From: Bacteroidales bacterium
GTDB lineage: Bacteria > Bacteroidota > Bacteroidia > Bacteroidales > UBA932
Length of the DNA: 14,973 nucleotides
Direction of reading: 5' to 3'
NCBI GenBank assembly: GCA_017471085.1
Contig: JAFUWW010000075.1
Span: 1 to 14,973 of the forward strand
Shown: in pieces, positions 7,811-14,002 of the stretch
Numbering within the stretch: the first letter of the stretch is position 1
How the letters are laid out: each line of letters begins with the position of its first letter
The notes under the pieces: model-generated
Told to the model about the DNA's origin: nothing
Database searches by the model: none
What the model saw: the letters and a program-made list of their open reading frames with translations, nothing else
Translations under genes and position numbers: made by a program

Positions 7811-7841
7811 CAAAAATAAGACTTATTCCACAATTTTCAAA
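7811..7841 (-). promoter_or_regulatory. Promoter of lptD
   Basis: On the minus strand TTTG (7841-7838), a 19-nt spacer and TATTTTTG (7818-7811) match the Bacteroidota consensus. The predicted start is near 7804, only a few bases from the predicted start of the opposing amidase transcript. A second TATTTTTG at 7803-7796 has no -33 partner. Confidence 0.65.
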
Positions 7842-7853
7842 ACAGAAGCACCC

Positions 7854-8975
7854 ATGAACCGTACTTTCCGCCGTATGAGCGCCCTTTTTGCCGCCCTTGT
7901 CCTTGCAATCCCCGTGCCTGCCCAAAACGGCGCGGCGGTGAAACTGAGGACGGTGGTCATCGACCCGGGGCACGGAGGAAAAGATGCGGGCTGCGTCAGC
8001 AGGGATAAGAAGACCTACGAGAAGAACATCACCCTGGACATCGGCAAGCGCCTGGCGGAGAAAATCGCCGCAGGCTATCCGGACGTCACCGTAAAGATGA
8101 CCCGTGACGACGACACCTTCGTCGAACTGGAAAACCGCGCCGTCATCGCCAACAAGGCCGATGCCAACCTGTTCATCTCCATCCACGTGAATTCCGTGGA
8201 GAAGGGGACCACCGCCAACGGCTATTCCATCCATACCCTGGGCCAGTCGGCCAAGAAAGGGAACGACCTGTTTTCCAAGAACCTGGACCTGGTAAAAAGG
8301 GAAAACTCCGTCATCATGCTGGAAGACAATTACGAGGCCAGATACCAGGGATTCGACCCCGAAGACCCTCAGTCCTACATTATTTTCAACCTGATGCAGA
8401 ACGCCCACCTGGCCGGGAGCCTGACTTTCGCGGACGATGTGGCCAAGGCCATGGGCAAGAAACCGATCAAAAACAGCCGCGGCATCCATCAGGACCCCTT
8501 CTGGGTGCTCTGGCGCACCGCCATGCCCTCCGTACTTATCGAGGTAGGCTTCATTACCAATCCGGACGATCTGGCCACCATGCGCTCGGAGAAGGGGAGG
8601 GACGGAATTGCCGAGAACATCTACCAGGCATTCCGCACCTTCAAGGCCCGCTACGACGGCACGTCAGCCGCCCCGGCCCCTGCAGAGCAGCCCGAACCCA
8701 AGCCGGAAGCCGGGAAGGAAACTCCCGCAGCCACCGCCTCCGGAACACTGTATGGCATGCAGATCCTGGCCACCGGCAAAAAAATGCCCCTGGACGATCC
8801 TTTCTTCGCCGGTTATACTCCGGTCGAGATCAAATCCGGCAAACTCTATAAATATGTTGTAGGAACTTCCGCCAGCCTGTCGGAAGCCAGAAAGAATGCA
8901 AGCGCCGTCCGCAAAAAATTTCCTGATGCATATTTAGTGAAAATCGAGGATGGAGCCACTTCTGCAATTCAATGA
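7854..8975 (+). CDS. Secreted N-acetylmuramoyl-L-alanine amidase (Amidase_3) with SPOR-like C-terminus
   Basis: The enzyme cuts the amide bond between N-acetylmuramic acid and the stem peptide of peptidoglycan, as AmiA/B/C do in cell separation. Of 373 residues, about 1-24 are a signal peptide (basic start, hydrophobic 9-21, PAQ cleavage region), so it acts in the periplasm. The zinc-amidase core runs about 32-265. VVIDPGHGGKDAG holds the first ligand (His40); Glu56 and His111 (ISIHVNS) are the likely other ligands; Glu230 in IEVGFITN is the catalytic glutamate. A proline/alanine linker (271-296) leads to a SPOR-like fold (298-366, LYGMQILATG..), which in known proteins binds denuded glycan at septa. 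ATG 7854 is chosen because the signal peptide begins there; the frame extends upstream only through promoter DNA. Substrate and cell-division role are inferred from the family. Confidence 0.93.
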   Translation: MNRTFRRMSALFAALVLAIPVPAQNGAAVKLRTVVIDPGHGGKDAGCVSRDKKTYEKNITLDIGKRLAEKIAAGYPDVTVKMTRDDDTFVELENRAVIANKADANLFISIHVNSVEKGTTANGYSIHTLGQSAKKGNDLFSKNLDLVKRENSVIMLEDNYEARYQGFDPEDPQSYIIFNLMQNAHLAGSLTFADDVAKAMGKKPIKNSRGIHQDPFWVLWRTAMPSVLIEVGFITNPDDLATMRSEKGRDGIAENIYQAFRTFKARYDGTSAAPAPAEQPEPKPEAGKETPAATASGTLYGMQILATGKKMPLDDPFFAGYTPVEIKSGKLYKYVVGTSASLSEARKNASAVRKKFPDAYLVKIEDGATSAIQ

Positions 8976-9262
8976 TTTTACCCCTTGCAACGCATTGTAA
9001 ACAAGGAAAAATCGCATTTATTTATTTTAGAATTATTCTAAATAACAAATCGAAAAACACGCATTCAAAGGTGATTTTCGAGAAAATAAATGGCTGATTA
9101 TCAGTTAATTCATAAAGTTAAAGAAAAAGTCCTCTTGTTCCATTAGTATAAACATAAAAAAATTTATTTGCAATAGGCGATGCGTTTTTTTATGAAGTTT
9201 TTTTCCCCCAATTTTGCACTAGCGAAAAAGAAACACTTTACTAAATCCGGAACCTATTCCTC
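8976..9262. other. AT-rich 287-bp spacer upstream of dnaA with three short dyads
   Basis: No gene-like frame is present on either strand. There are three perfect short inverted repeats: TTTAGAAT-T-ATTCTAAA (9026-9042), ATTTTC-GA-GAAAAT (9074-9087) and CTGAT-T-ATCAG (9094-9104). Two runs of seven T lie near the dnaA side (9185-9191 and 9198-9204). I found no good DnaA box (TTATCCACA-like) on either strand. The region must hold the dnaA promoter and the amidase 3' end; a strong intrinsic terminator is not evident. Confidence 0.6.
9186..9216 (+). promoter_or_regulatory. Weak candidate promoter of dnaA
   Basis: CAATTTTG at 9209-9216 is one base off TAnnTTTG, and TTTT at 9186-9189 stands at the expected -33 distance. 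The start would be near 9223, about 40 nt before the ATG. No better match was found in the spacer. Confidence 0.3.
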
Positions 9263-10687
9263 ATGTTGGACCAGGAGAGACATATTGCGGTATGGAACAA
9301 CTGTCTGCAGATCATTGAGAACAACATTGATCAGCAGAAGTTCGACACATGGTTCAAACCGATTGTGCCCATTTCGCTGGAAGGCTCCAAGCTCACCGTC
9401 CAGGTCCCGTCCGATTTCTTCCGTGATTATATAGAAGGTGCTTTCATGGACCTGCTCAAGGTAACGCTTCGCAGGGCCATCGGGGCCGATGCACAACTAT
9501 TCTATCTGGTACAGCCGGTACGGAACCGGGAGGGGATGATCATCCCTGCCTCACATGGTCCCGTCCCCACCAACAACCCGGTCTCCATCCCCACGTATCA
9601 GCCTTCCGGCAATCCCAGTCCTTTCGTTTATCCGGGCGTACAGCGCCTCAAGATCAACCCGCGCCTGAATCCGGTCTACTGCTTCGGCAACCTGGTGGAA
9701 GGGGACTGCAACAAGATGGGGGTGAACGCCGGCGAAAGCATCTCGCTCTCACCCGGCAAGACCCCGTTCAACCCGCTGTTCCTCTTCGGCGGTCCCGGCC
9801 TGGGCAAGACGCACATTGCCCAAGCCATCGGCATCGATATCAAGGAACGTTTCCCGGAGTCGGTGGTACTCTATGTTACCGGCAACGAGTTCAAGACCCA
9901 GTATATGGATGCCGTCAAAGGCAACCGGATCGTGGATTTCCTGGCCTTCTACCAGCGGATCGACGTCCTCATCGTGGACGACATCCAGGATATGGTGGGC
10001 CATGGCACGCAGAACTCTTTCTTCAACGTGTTCAACCACCTCCACCAAAACGGCAAGCAGCTCATTTTCACCAGCGACCGCGCCCCGGTAGACCTGCAGA
10101 ATTTCGAAGAAAGGCTGCTCTCGCGTTTCAAGTGGGGTCTGTCCGTTGAACTTTCCCGTCCGGATTACGATACCCGACTGGAAATGCTCCGCTCAAGGGC
10201 CCTGCGGGAAGGCGTCTCCGTCTCCGACGAAGTCCTCTCGTTCCTGGCGTCCCGCATCAAGTCCAACTTCCGGGAACTGGAGGGGTCGCTCATCTCCCTG
10301 GTGGCCCACGCTACGCTCTGCCACCGCGAAATCACCATCGACCTGGCCGAGAACATCATCGGCAAGATCGTTACGGAGAAAACCGCCGAAGTTTCCATCG
10401 ACCTCATCGTCAATACGGTCTGCGAGTATTTCAACATTACGCGGGATATAATGCTGTCCAAGACGCGCAAGCGCCAGATTGTCCAGGCCCGCCAGATCGC
10501 CATGTACGAGTGCCGCAGCCTCATCTCCAACTGCTCCCTGTCCACCATCGGCGCGGAACTGGGCGGCAAGGACCACGCCACGGTGCTGCACGCCTGCACA
10601 ACCGTCCAGGACCTGATGTCCACGGACAAGCTGTTCCGCCAGTGGGTGGAGGACATCGAAGGCATGATCGTGGTGCCTGTGGAATAA
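9263..10687 (+). CDS. dnaA: Chromosomal replication initiator protein DnaA
   Basis: DnaA binds DnaA boxes at oriC, oligomerises with ATP, melts the origin and loads the replicative helicase. The 474 residues follow the family order. Domain I (about 1-85) has the W-x(n)-FDTWFKPI pattern. A proline-rich linker (about 92-124) is domain II. The AAA+ domain III begins near LNPVYCFGNLVEG, with Walker A GGPGLGKT (176-183), Walker B VLIVDDIQ (235-242), the likely arginine finger Arg288 in ERLLSRF and sensor II NFRELEG (335-341). Domain IV carries the DnaA signature around IGAELGGKDHATVLHA (429-444), which contacts the box. The ATG at 9263 aligns with the usual domain I start. The spacer upstream lacks recognisable DnaA boxes, so this is probably not the origin itself, and box-mediated autoregulation is not supported. 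Confidence 0.98.
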   Translation: MLDQERHIAVWNNCLQIIENNIDQQKFDTWFKPIVPISLEGSKLTVQVPSDFFRDYIEGAFMDLLKVTLRRAIGADAQLFYLVQPVRNREGMIIPASHGPVPTNNPVSIPTYQPSGNPSPFVYPGVQRLKINPRLNPVYCFGNLVEGDCNKMGVNAGESISLSPGKTPFNPLFLFGGPGLGKTHIAQAIGIDIKERFPESVVLYVTGNEFKTQYMDAVKGNRIVDFLAFYQRIDVLIVDDIQDMVGHGTQNSFFNVFNHLHQNGKQLIFTSDRAPVDLQNFEERLLSRFKWGLSVELSRPDYDTRLEMLRSRALREGVSVSDEVLSFLASRIKSNFRELEGSLISLVAHATLCHREITIDLAENIIGKIVTEKTAEVSIDLIVNTVCEYFNITRDIMLSKTRKRQIVQARQIAMYECRSLISNCSLSTIGAELGGKDHATVLHACTTVQDLMSTDKLFRQWVEDIEGMIVVPVE

Positions 10688-10717
10688 ATTTCCGTTTTTT
10701 TCAAATAATGCCTATAT

Positions 10718-10742
10718 TTACGGAAACAAACCGTTTTCGTAA
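10718..10742 (+). promoter_or_regulatory. Hairpin just before the pepD start codon
   Basis: TTACGGAAAC (10718-10727) and GTTTTCGTAA (10733-10742) pair over 10 bp with one G-U wobble and a 5-nt loop. The structure ends 4 nt before the ATG at 10747 and has no T tract, so it is not a clear terminator of dnaA. It may be a leader structure or an operator dyad. Confidence 0.4.
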
Positions 10743-10746
10743 TATC

Positions 10747-12174
10747 ATGGACGCTTCATCTGTACTGAAAATTTTCGAGGAAATCACCCATATTCCGCGC
10801 GAGTCCGGCCACGAAGGGCCCATGACCGCCTATCTCCAACAGTTTGCCGCCACCCGCGGACTCGCCTGCAAAACAGACAAGACCGGCAACGTGGTCATCA
10901 CCAAAGAAGCCGCTCCCGGAAGGGAGGATGTCCCGACGCTGGTCCTCCAGGCCCATCAGGACATGGTCTGCGAGAAGAACGACGGCTTCGAGTTCGACTT
11001 CCTCACACAGCCCATTCCGTACGAAATAGAAGACGGCTGGATGATCGCCAAAAACACCACGCTGGGGGCCGATGACGGAATCGGTGTTGCGGCCTGCCTG
11101 GCGCTGCTGGAAAGCGATCTGCCCACCGGGAAACTGGAATGCCTGTTCACCATTTCGGAAGAAACGGGCATGGACGGCGCCTTCGCGCTGGAGAAGGATT
11201 TCTTCACCGGAAAAACCCTCATCAACCTGGACTCCGAGGACGAAGGTCAGCTGTTCGTCGGCTGTGCCGGCGGCATGGACACGACCGCCACGTTCGAATT
11301 CGGCCGGGAGCCGCTCCGCCCGGGATACAAGACGCTCTCTGTCAGAGTATCGGGCACCCAGGGCGGCCACAGCGGCGACGACATCAACAAAGGAAGGGCC
11401 AATGCCCTGAGGGAACTGGTCCGCTTCCTCTATACGGAACTGCAGTACGATTACCAGCTCATTTCCCTGGAAGGCGGCAACAAGCCCAATGCCCTCTGCC
11501 GGGAATCCGAAGCCGTCATCGCCGTTCCGGCCGATGAACTGCAGGACATGCTGGACGATGTCAGCTCCTTCAGCGACATCCTCCGGAAAGAATTCGCGAC
11601 GTCCGACCCCGGCGTGAACGCATCGGCCGCCCCTGTAGAGGACAAGCGGGAAGCCATTACGGAAGGGGAGGCAGCCGGCATCATCGCCACGCTCCTTGCC
11701 TGCCCGCACGGAGTGGAAAAGATGTCGGCCGACATCCCGGGCCTGGTAGAAACTTCCACCAACCTCGCCGCAGCGCACACGGAGGCCGGCAAAATGACCG
11801 TCATCACCTCGCAGCGCAGCTCCGTGGTGAGCGAACTCCACGCCATGGCGCAAATGGTAGAAGCCGCCTTCTTCCTGGGAGGTTTCGAGGTAGAACACCA
11901 TGGCGAATACCCGGGCTGGAAACCCAATCTCAAGTCACATATCCTGGATGTCAGCGTAAAGGCCTACAAAGAGCTCTTCAACCGCGATCCAGAGGTAAAA
12001 GCCATTCACGCAGGCCTGGAATGCGGCCTGTTCCTGGAGAAATTCCCTGACCTGGACATGATTTCCTTCGGCCCCACTCTCCGCGGCGTCCATGCCCCCG
12101 GAGAAAAACTGGAGCTGGAATCCCTGGACAAGTTTGTCGCCCATCTTAAAACCGTAGTGCTCAATTTCAAATGA
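10747..12174 (+). CDS. pepD: Aminoacyl-histidine (cytosol non-specific) dipeptidase, PepD-type M20 family
   Basis: This zinc peptidase hydrolyses dipeptides, often Xaa-His, in the cytoplasm. The 475 residues match family length. The dinuclear metal site is visible: His70 and Asp72 in LQAHQDMV, bridging Asp109 or Asp110 in GADDG, catalytic Glu138/Glu139 in ISEETG, Asp162 in INLDSED and His449 near the end in RGVHAPGEKLE. A lid/dimerisation domain lies between, starting around VSGTQGGHSGDDINKGRANA (201-220). ATG 10747 is preferred; an in-frame ATG at 10708 would add 13 residues but runs through the hairpin at 10718-10742. The gene starts 59 nt after dnaA; TATATTTA (10713-10720) is a one-off -7 match, so a private promoter is possible. 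The stop overlaps the rpe start as ATGA, indicating translational coupling. Confidence 0.93.
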   Translation: MDASSVLKIFEEITHIPRESGHEGPMTAYLQQFAATRGLACKTDKTGNVVITKEAAPGREDVPTLVLQAHQDMVCEKNDGFEFDFLTQPIPYEIEDGWMIAKNTTLGADDGIGVAACLALLESDLPTGKLECLFTISEETGMDGAFALEKDFFTGKTLINLDSEDEGQLFVGCAGGMDTTATFEFGREPLRPGYKTLSVRVSGTQGGHSGDDINKGRANALRELVRFLYTELQYDYQLISLEGGNKPNALCRESEAVIAVPADELQDMLDDVSSFSDILRKEFATSDPGVNASAAPVEDKREAITEGEAAGIIATLLACPHGVEKMSADIPGLVETSTNLAAAHTEAGKMTVITSQRSSVVSELHAMAQMVEAAFFLGGFEVEHHGEYPGWKPNLKSHILDVSVKAYKELFNRDPEVKAIHAGLECGLFLEKFPDLDMISFGPTLRGVHAPGEKLELESLDKFVAHLKTVVLNFK

Positions 12175-12815
12175 CCAAGATAGCCCCTTCCATGCTGGCG
12201 GCCGATTTCCTGCATCTGGCCATAGATGTGGAAACCGTCAACCTGTATGCCGATTATTTCCATCTGGACATCATGGACGGCACATTCGTGCCCAACATCT
12301 CCTTCGGTTTCCCGGTTGTGGAAGCCATCGCCAGACTTGCGGAAAAACCGATGGACGTGCACCTGATGATCGTGAACCCGGAAAAATACGTGGAACGGTT
12401 CGCCAAAGCCGGAGCATCGCTCATCAGTTTCCACTACGAAGCCGCCCGGGAGCGTTCCGGAGCCATTATCGACCAGATCCATAGCCTGGGGGTGAAAGCC
12501 GGCATCGTCATCAATCCGGACTGCCCGGTAGAACAGATCTTCCCTTATCTGGAAAAAGTGGACTTCGTGCTGATCATGAGCGTTTTCGCAGGTTTCGGCG
12601 GGCAGAAATTCATTCCGGAAAGCCTGGACCGCATCAAGGCGGTGCGGAAAGAACTGGAGCGGATCGGCAGGGGAGAAGTGGACATCGAGGTGGACGGCGG
12701 TGTGAGTCCGGCCAATGCCGCCGCCCTGAAAGAAGCCGGGGCCACGATCCTGGTGGCGGGAAGCGCCGTTTTCAAGGCCGACAATCCGCGGAAAGTAATT
12801 GAAGCGATGCGTTAG
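12171..12815 (+). CDS. rpe: Ribulose-phosphate 3-epimerase
   Basis: It interconverts D-ribulose 5-phosphate and D-xylulose 5-phosphate in the pentose phosphate pathway. The 214-residue TIM barrel shows Ser7 in APSMLAADF, metal and acid/base residues His31 and Asp33 in FHLDIMDGTFVPNISFG, His64 in MDVHLMI, and Asp175 in IEVDGGV. The phosphate-binding GG and GSA motifs (177-178 and 197-199, VAGSAVF) are present. The loop usually written MSVNPGFGGQ reads MSVFAGFGGQ (136-145), with Phe and Ala replacing Asn and Pro. The start overlaps the pepD stop by 4 nt, so the two are translated from one mRNA. The TAG stop overlaps the TAA of convergent birA by 3 of 4 shared bases (12812-12815), leaving no room for a terminator between them. 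Confidence 0.97.
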   Translation: MTKIAPSMLAADFLHLAIDVETVNLYADYFHLDIMDGTFVPNISFGFPVVEAIARLAEKPMDVHLMIVNPEKYVERFAKAGASLISFHYEAARERSGAIIDQIHSLGVKAGIVINPDCPVEQIFPYLEKVDFVLIMSVFAGFGGQKFIPESLDRIKAVRKELERIGRGEVDIEVDGGVSPANAAALKEAGATILVAGSAVFKADNPRKVIEAMR

Positions 12816-13570
12816 ATAATATATCCTACTTCCTTGAAACCAAACAGACGGACGTTGCCGGAAGCATCTTGGATGCAGGCGCGTCCGTCTTCCGTTACTC
12901 CTTTCAGGGTACCCTGGAAAACAGAACCGTCCGGCAAGGACCATTCGTGCCGCTCATCCAGCCGGTAAAGGTTCCGGCAGTAACCGGCATGGAACTCCGC
13001 GCGATGTTCCGGAGAGGCCTGCACATATTCCCAGCGGTCCGCAAACAAGTCGCAGAATATGCGCAGCAGTTCCGGCAGGTCCTGCAGTCTTTCCGCATCG
13101 GCCCCTTCCAGACGCAGGGAGGTGGGATTCATCAGGTCCGGCGGAAAGGCCGTCTGATTCACATTGATGCCGATACCTGCCACCGACCAGGCCAGGCTGC
13201 CGCCCTCCAGGCCATTCTCAACCAGAATACCGCACAGTTTTTTGTTCCCGCAGTAAATGTCATTGGGCCATTTTACAACGGCATGGGCACGGGGAAGAAG
13301 CGCATTGGCCCAGTCGCGCACGGTGATGGCGGCCACCTCGTTCACCGAGTACACGGCAGACACGGGGAAAGATTCCGGTTTCAAGACCACGGAGAAGGTA
13401 AGGTTCTCTCCGGAAGCCACCTTCCAGGCGTTGCCCCGCTGCCCACGGCCCGCAGTCTGGTTCCAGGCGGCCAGCACTGACAAATTGTCATAGTCCCGGA
13501 TATGCCTCAGAGCCTCGCTGTTGGTGGAATCCAGCGTATCGAACCATTTTATGTCAGCACGGTTTTTAAT
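12812..13570 (-). CDS. birA: Biotin-[acetyl-CoA-carboxylase] ligase, catalytic-only type, non-canonical start
   Basis: It makes biotinyl-5'-AMP and attaches biotin to the carboxyl carrier protein of biotin-dependent carboxylases. Motifs in order are IKWFDTLDSTNSEAL (about 13552-13508, DSTN contacting biotin), AGRGQRG (adenylate loop, about 13456-13430), KWPND (about 13276), LCGILVE, then a C-terminal SH3-like domain. There is no DNA-binding domain, so it is not a BirA-type repressor. The first codon usable as ATG, GTG or TTG is TTG 13483, but that start would delete DSTN. The frame stays open upstream to a TAA at 13588-13586 with only ATT (13570), ATA (13552) or CTG (13534) as possible starts. 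I place the start at ATT, giving 252 residues, because it sits about 20 nt after the predicted transcript start. The start is uncertain; the gene identity is not. Confidence 0.85.
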   Translation of the reverse strand: MKNRADIKWFDTLDSTNSEALRHIRDYDNLSVLAAWNQTAGRGQRGNAWKVASGENLTFSVVLKPESFPVSAVYSVNEVAAITVRDWANALLPRAHAVVKWPNDIYCGNKKLCGILVENGLEGGSLAWSVAGIGINVNQTAFPPDLMNPTSLRLEGADAERLQDLPELLRIFCDLFADRWEYVQASPEHRAEFHAGYCRNLYRLDERHEWSLPDGSVFQGTLKGVTEDGRACIQDASGNVRLFGFKEVGYII

Positions 13571-13586
13571 TGGTCCTAATTTTGAT

Positions 13587-13604
13587 TATCTTTGTGCAAA
13601 GATA
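13587..13604. promoter_or_regulatory. Palindromic bidirectional -7 region between birA and rsfS
   Basis: TATCTTTGTGCAAAGATA is an inverted repeat whose arms are each a full TAnnTTTG element: TATCTTTG on the plus strand (13587-13594) toward rsfS, and on the minus strand (13604-13597) toward birA. At the expected -33 positions, the plus side has TTTT at 13564-13567 and the minus side has no clear TTTG. Predicted starts are near 13601 (rsfS) and 13590 (birA). The two promoters cannot be fully occupied together. Confidence 0.6.
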
Positions 13605-13621
13605 CAAATTAAACATAGAAA

Positions 13622-14002
13622 ATGATTACGCACGACCTTCGGCTCATCGCCGATGCTATTTACGACAAGAAGGGACAGGATGTGGTGTCTTTGGACCTGA
13701 GAAAAATTGACGGCGCCATCACGGATTTCTTCGTGATCTGCGACGCATCCAATACAACCCAAGTAGGGGCCGTGGCAGACAATATCGCCGAAAAGATGAA
13801 AGAAGAGGGCCACACGCTCTACCGTTCCCAGGGAGAAGGAAACAATTTCTGGATCATCCAGGATTACGGCCATATCGTCGTTCATATATTTCTCAAGGAA
13901 TACCGCGATTTCTACCGCCTGGAAGACCTCTGGGCCGATGTCCCGCGCAAAACCTACCAACTCCGCACGGTCCGCAAGGCCGCGCCTAAAACCGAAGAAT
14001 AG
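13622..14002 (+). CDS. rsfS: Ribosomal silencing factor RsfS (YbeB/Iojap family)
   Basis: RsfS binds ribosomal protein uL14 on the large subunit and blocks joining of the subunits when nutrients are scarce. The 126-residue product is full length. It shows the family pattern: ADAIYDKKGQDVVSLDLRKI near the start, TDFFVICDASNTTQVGAVADNI (about 34-55), and the GEGNNFWIIQDYGHIVVHIF strand with LKEYRDFYRLEDLW (about 71-104). A short charged tail follows. ATG 13622 lies about 20 nt after the predicted start site of the shared birA/rsfS promoter. The TAG stop is immediately followed by the ftsH ATG, so the two genes are almost certainly one operon. Confidence 0.95.
   Translation: MITHDLRLIADAIYDKKGQDVVSLDLRKIDGAITDFFVICDASNTTQVGAVADNIAEKMKEEGHTLYRSQGEGNNFWIIQDYGHIVVHIFLKEYRDFYRLEDLWADVPRKTYQLRTVRKAAPKTEE

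Noticed and set aside
8983..9006. Terminator after the amidase (CCTTG/CAAGG stem)
   Set aside because: Only a 5-bp stem with a 14-nt loop and no following T tract on the plus strand.
8976..9262. Chromosomal origin (oriC) next to dnaA
   Set aside because: No DnaA box close to TTATCCACA was found on either strand. Strand switching at 7800 and AT-richness alone are not enough; cumulative skew over the genome would be needed.
10681..10701. Intrinsic terminator at the dnaA stop (GGAA/TTCC then T7)
   Set aside because: The stem is only 4 bp, too weak to claim despite the T run.
10756..11901. Minus-strand open frame opposite pepD
   Set aside because: It has no recognisable domains and lies opposite an enzyme with a complete metal-binding set.
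13484..13560. birA as a frameshifted pseudogene
   Set aside because: The frame is continuous from the IKWFDTLDSTN motif to the stop and all catalytic motifs are intact; only the start codon is unusual.
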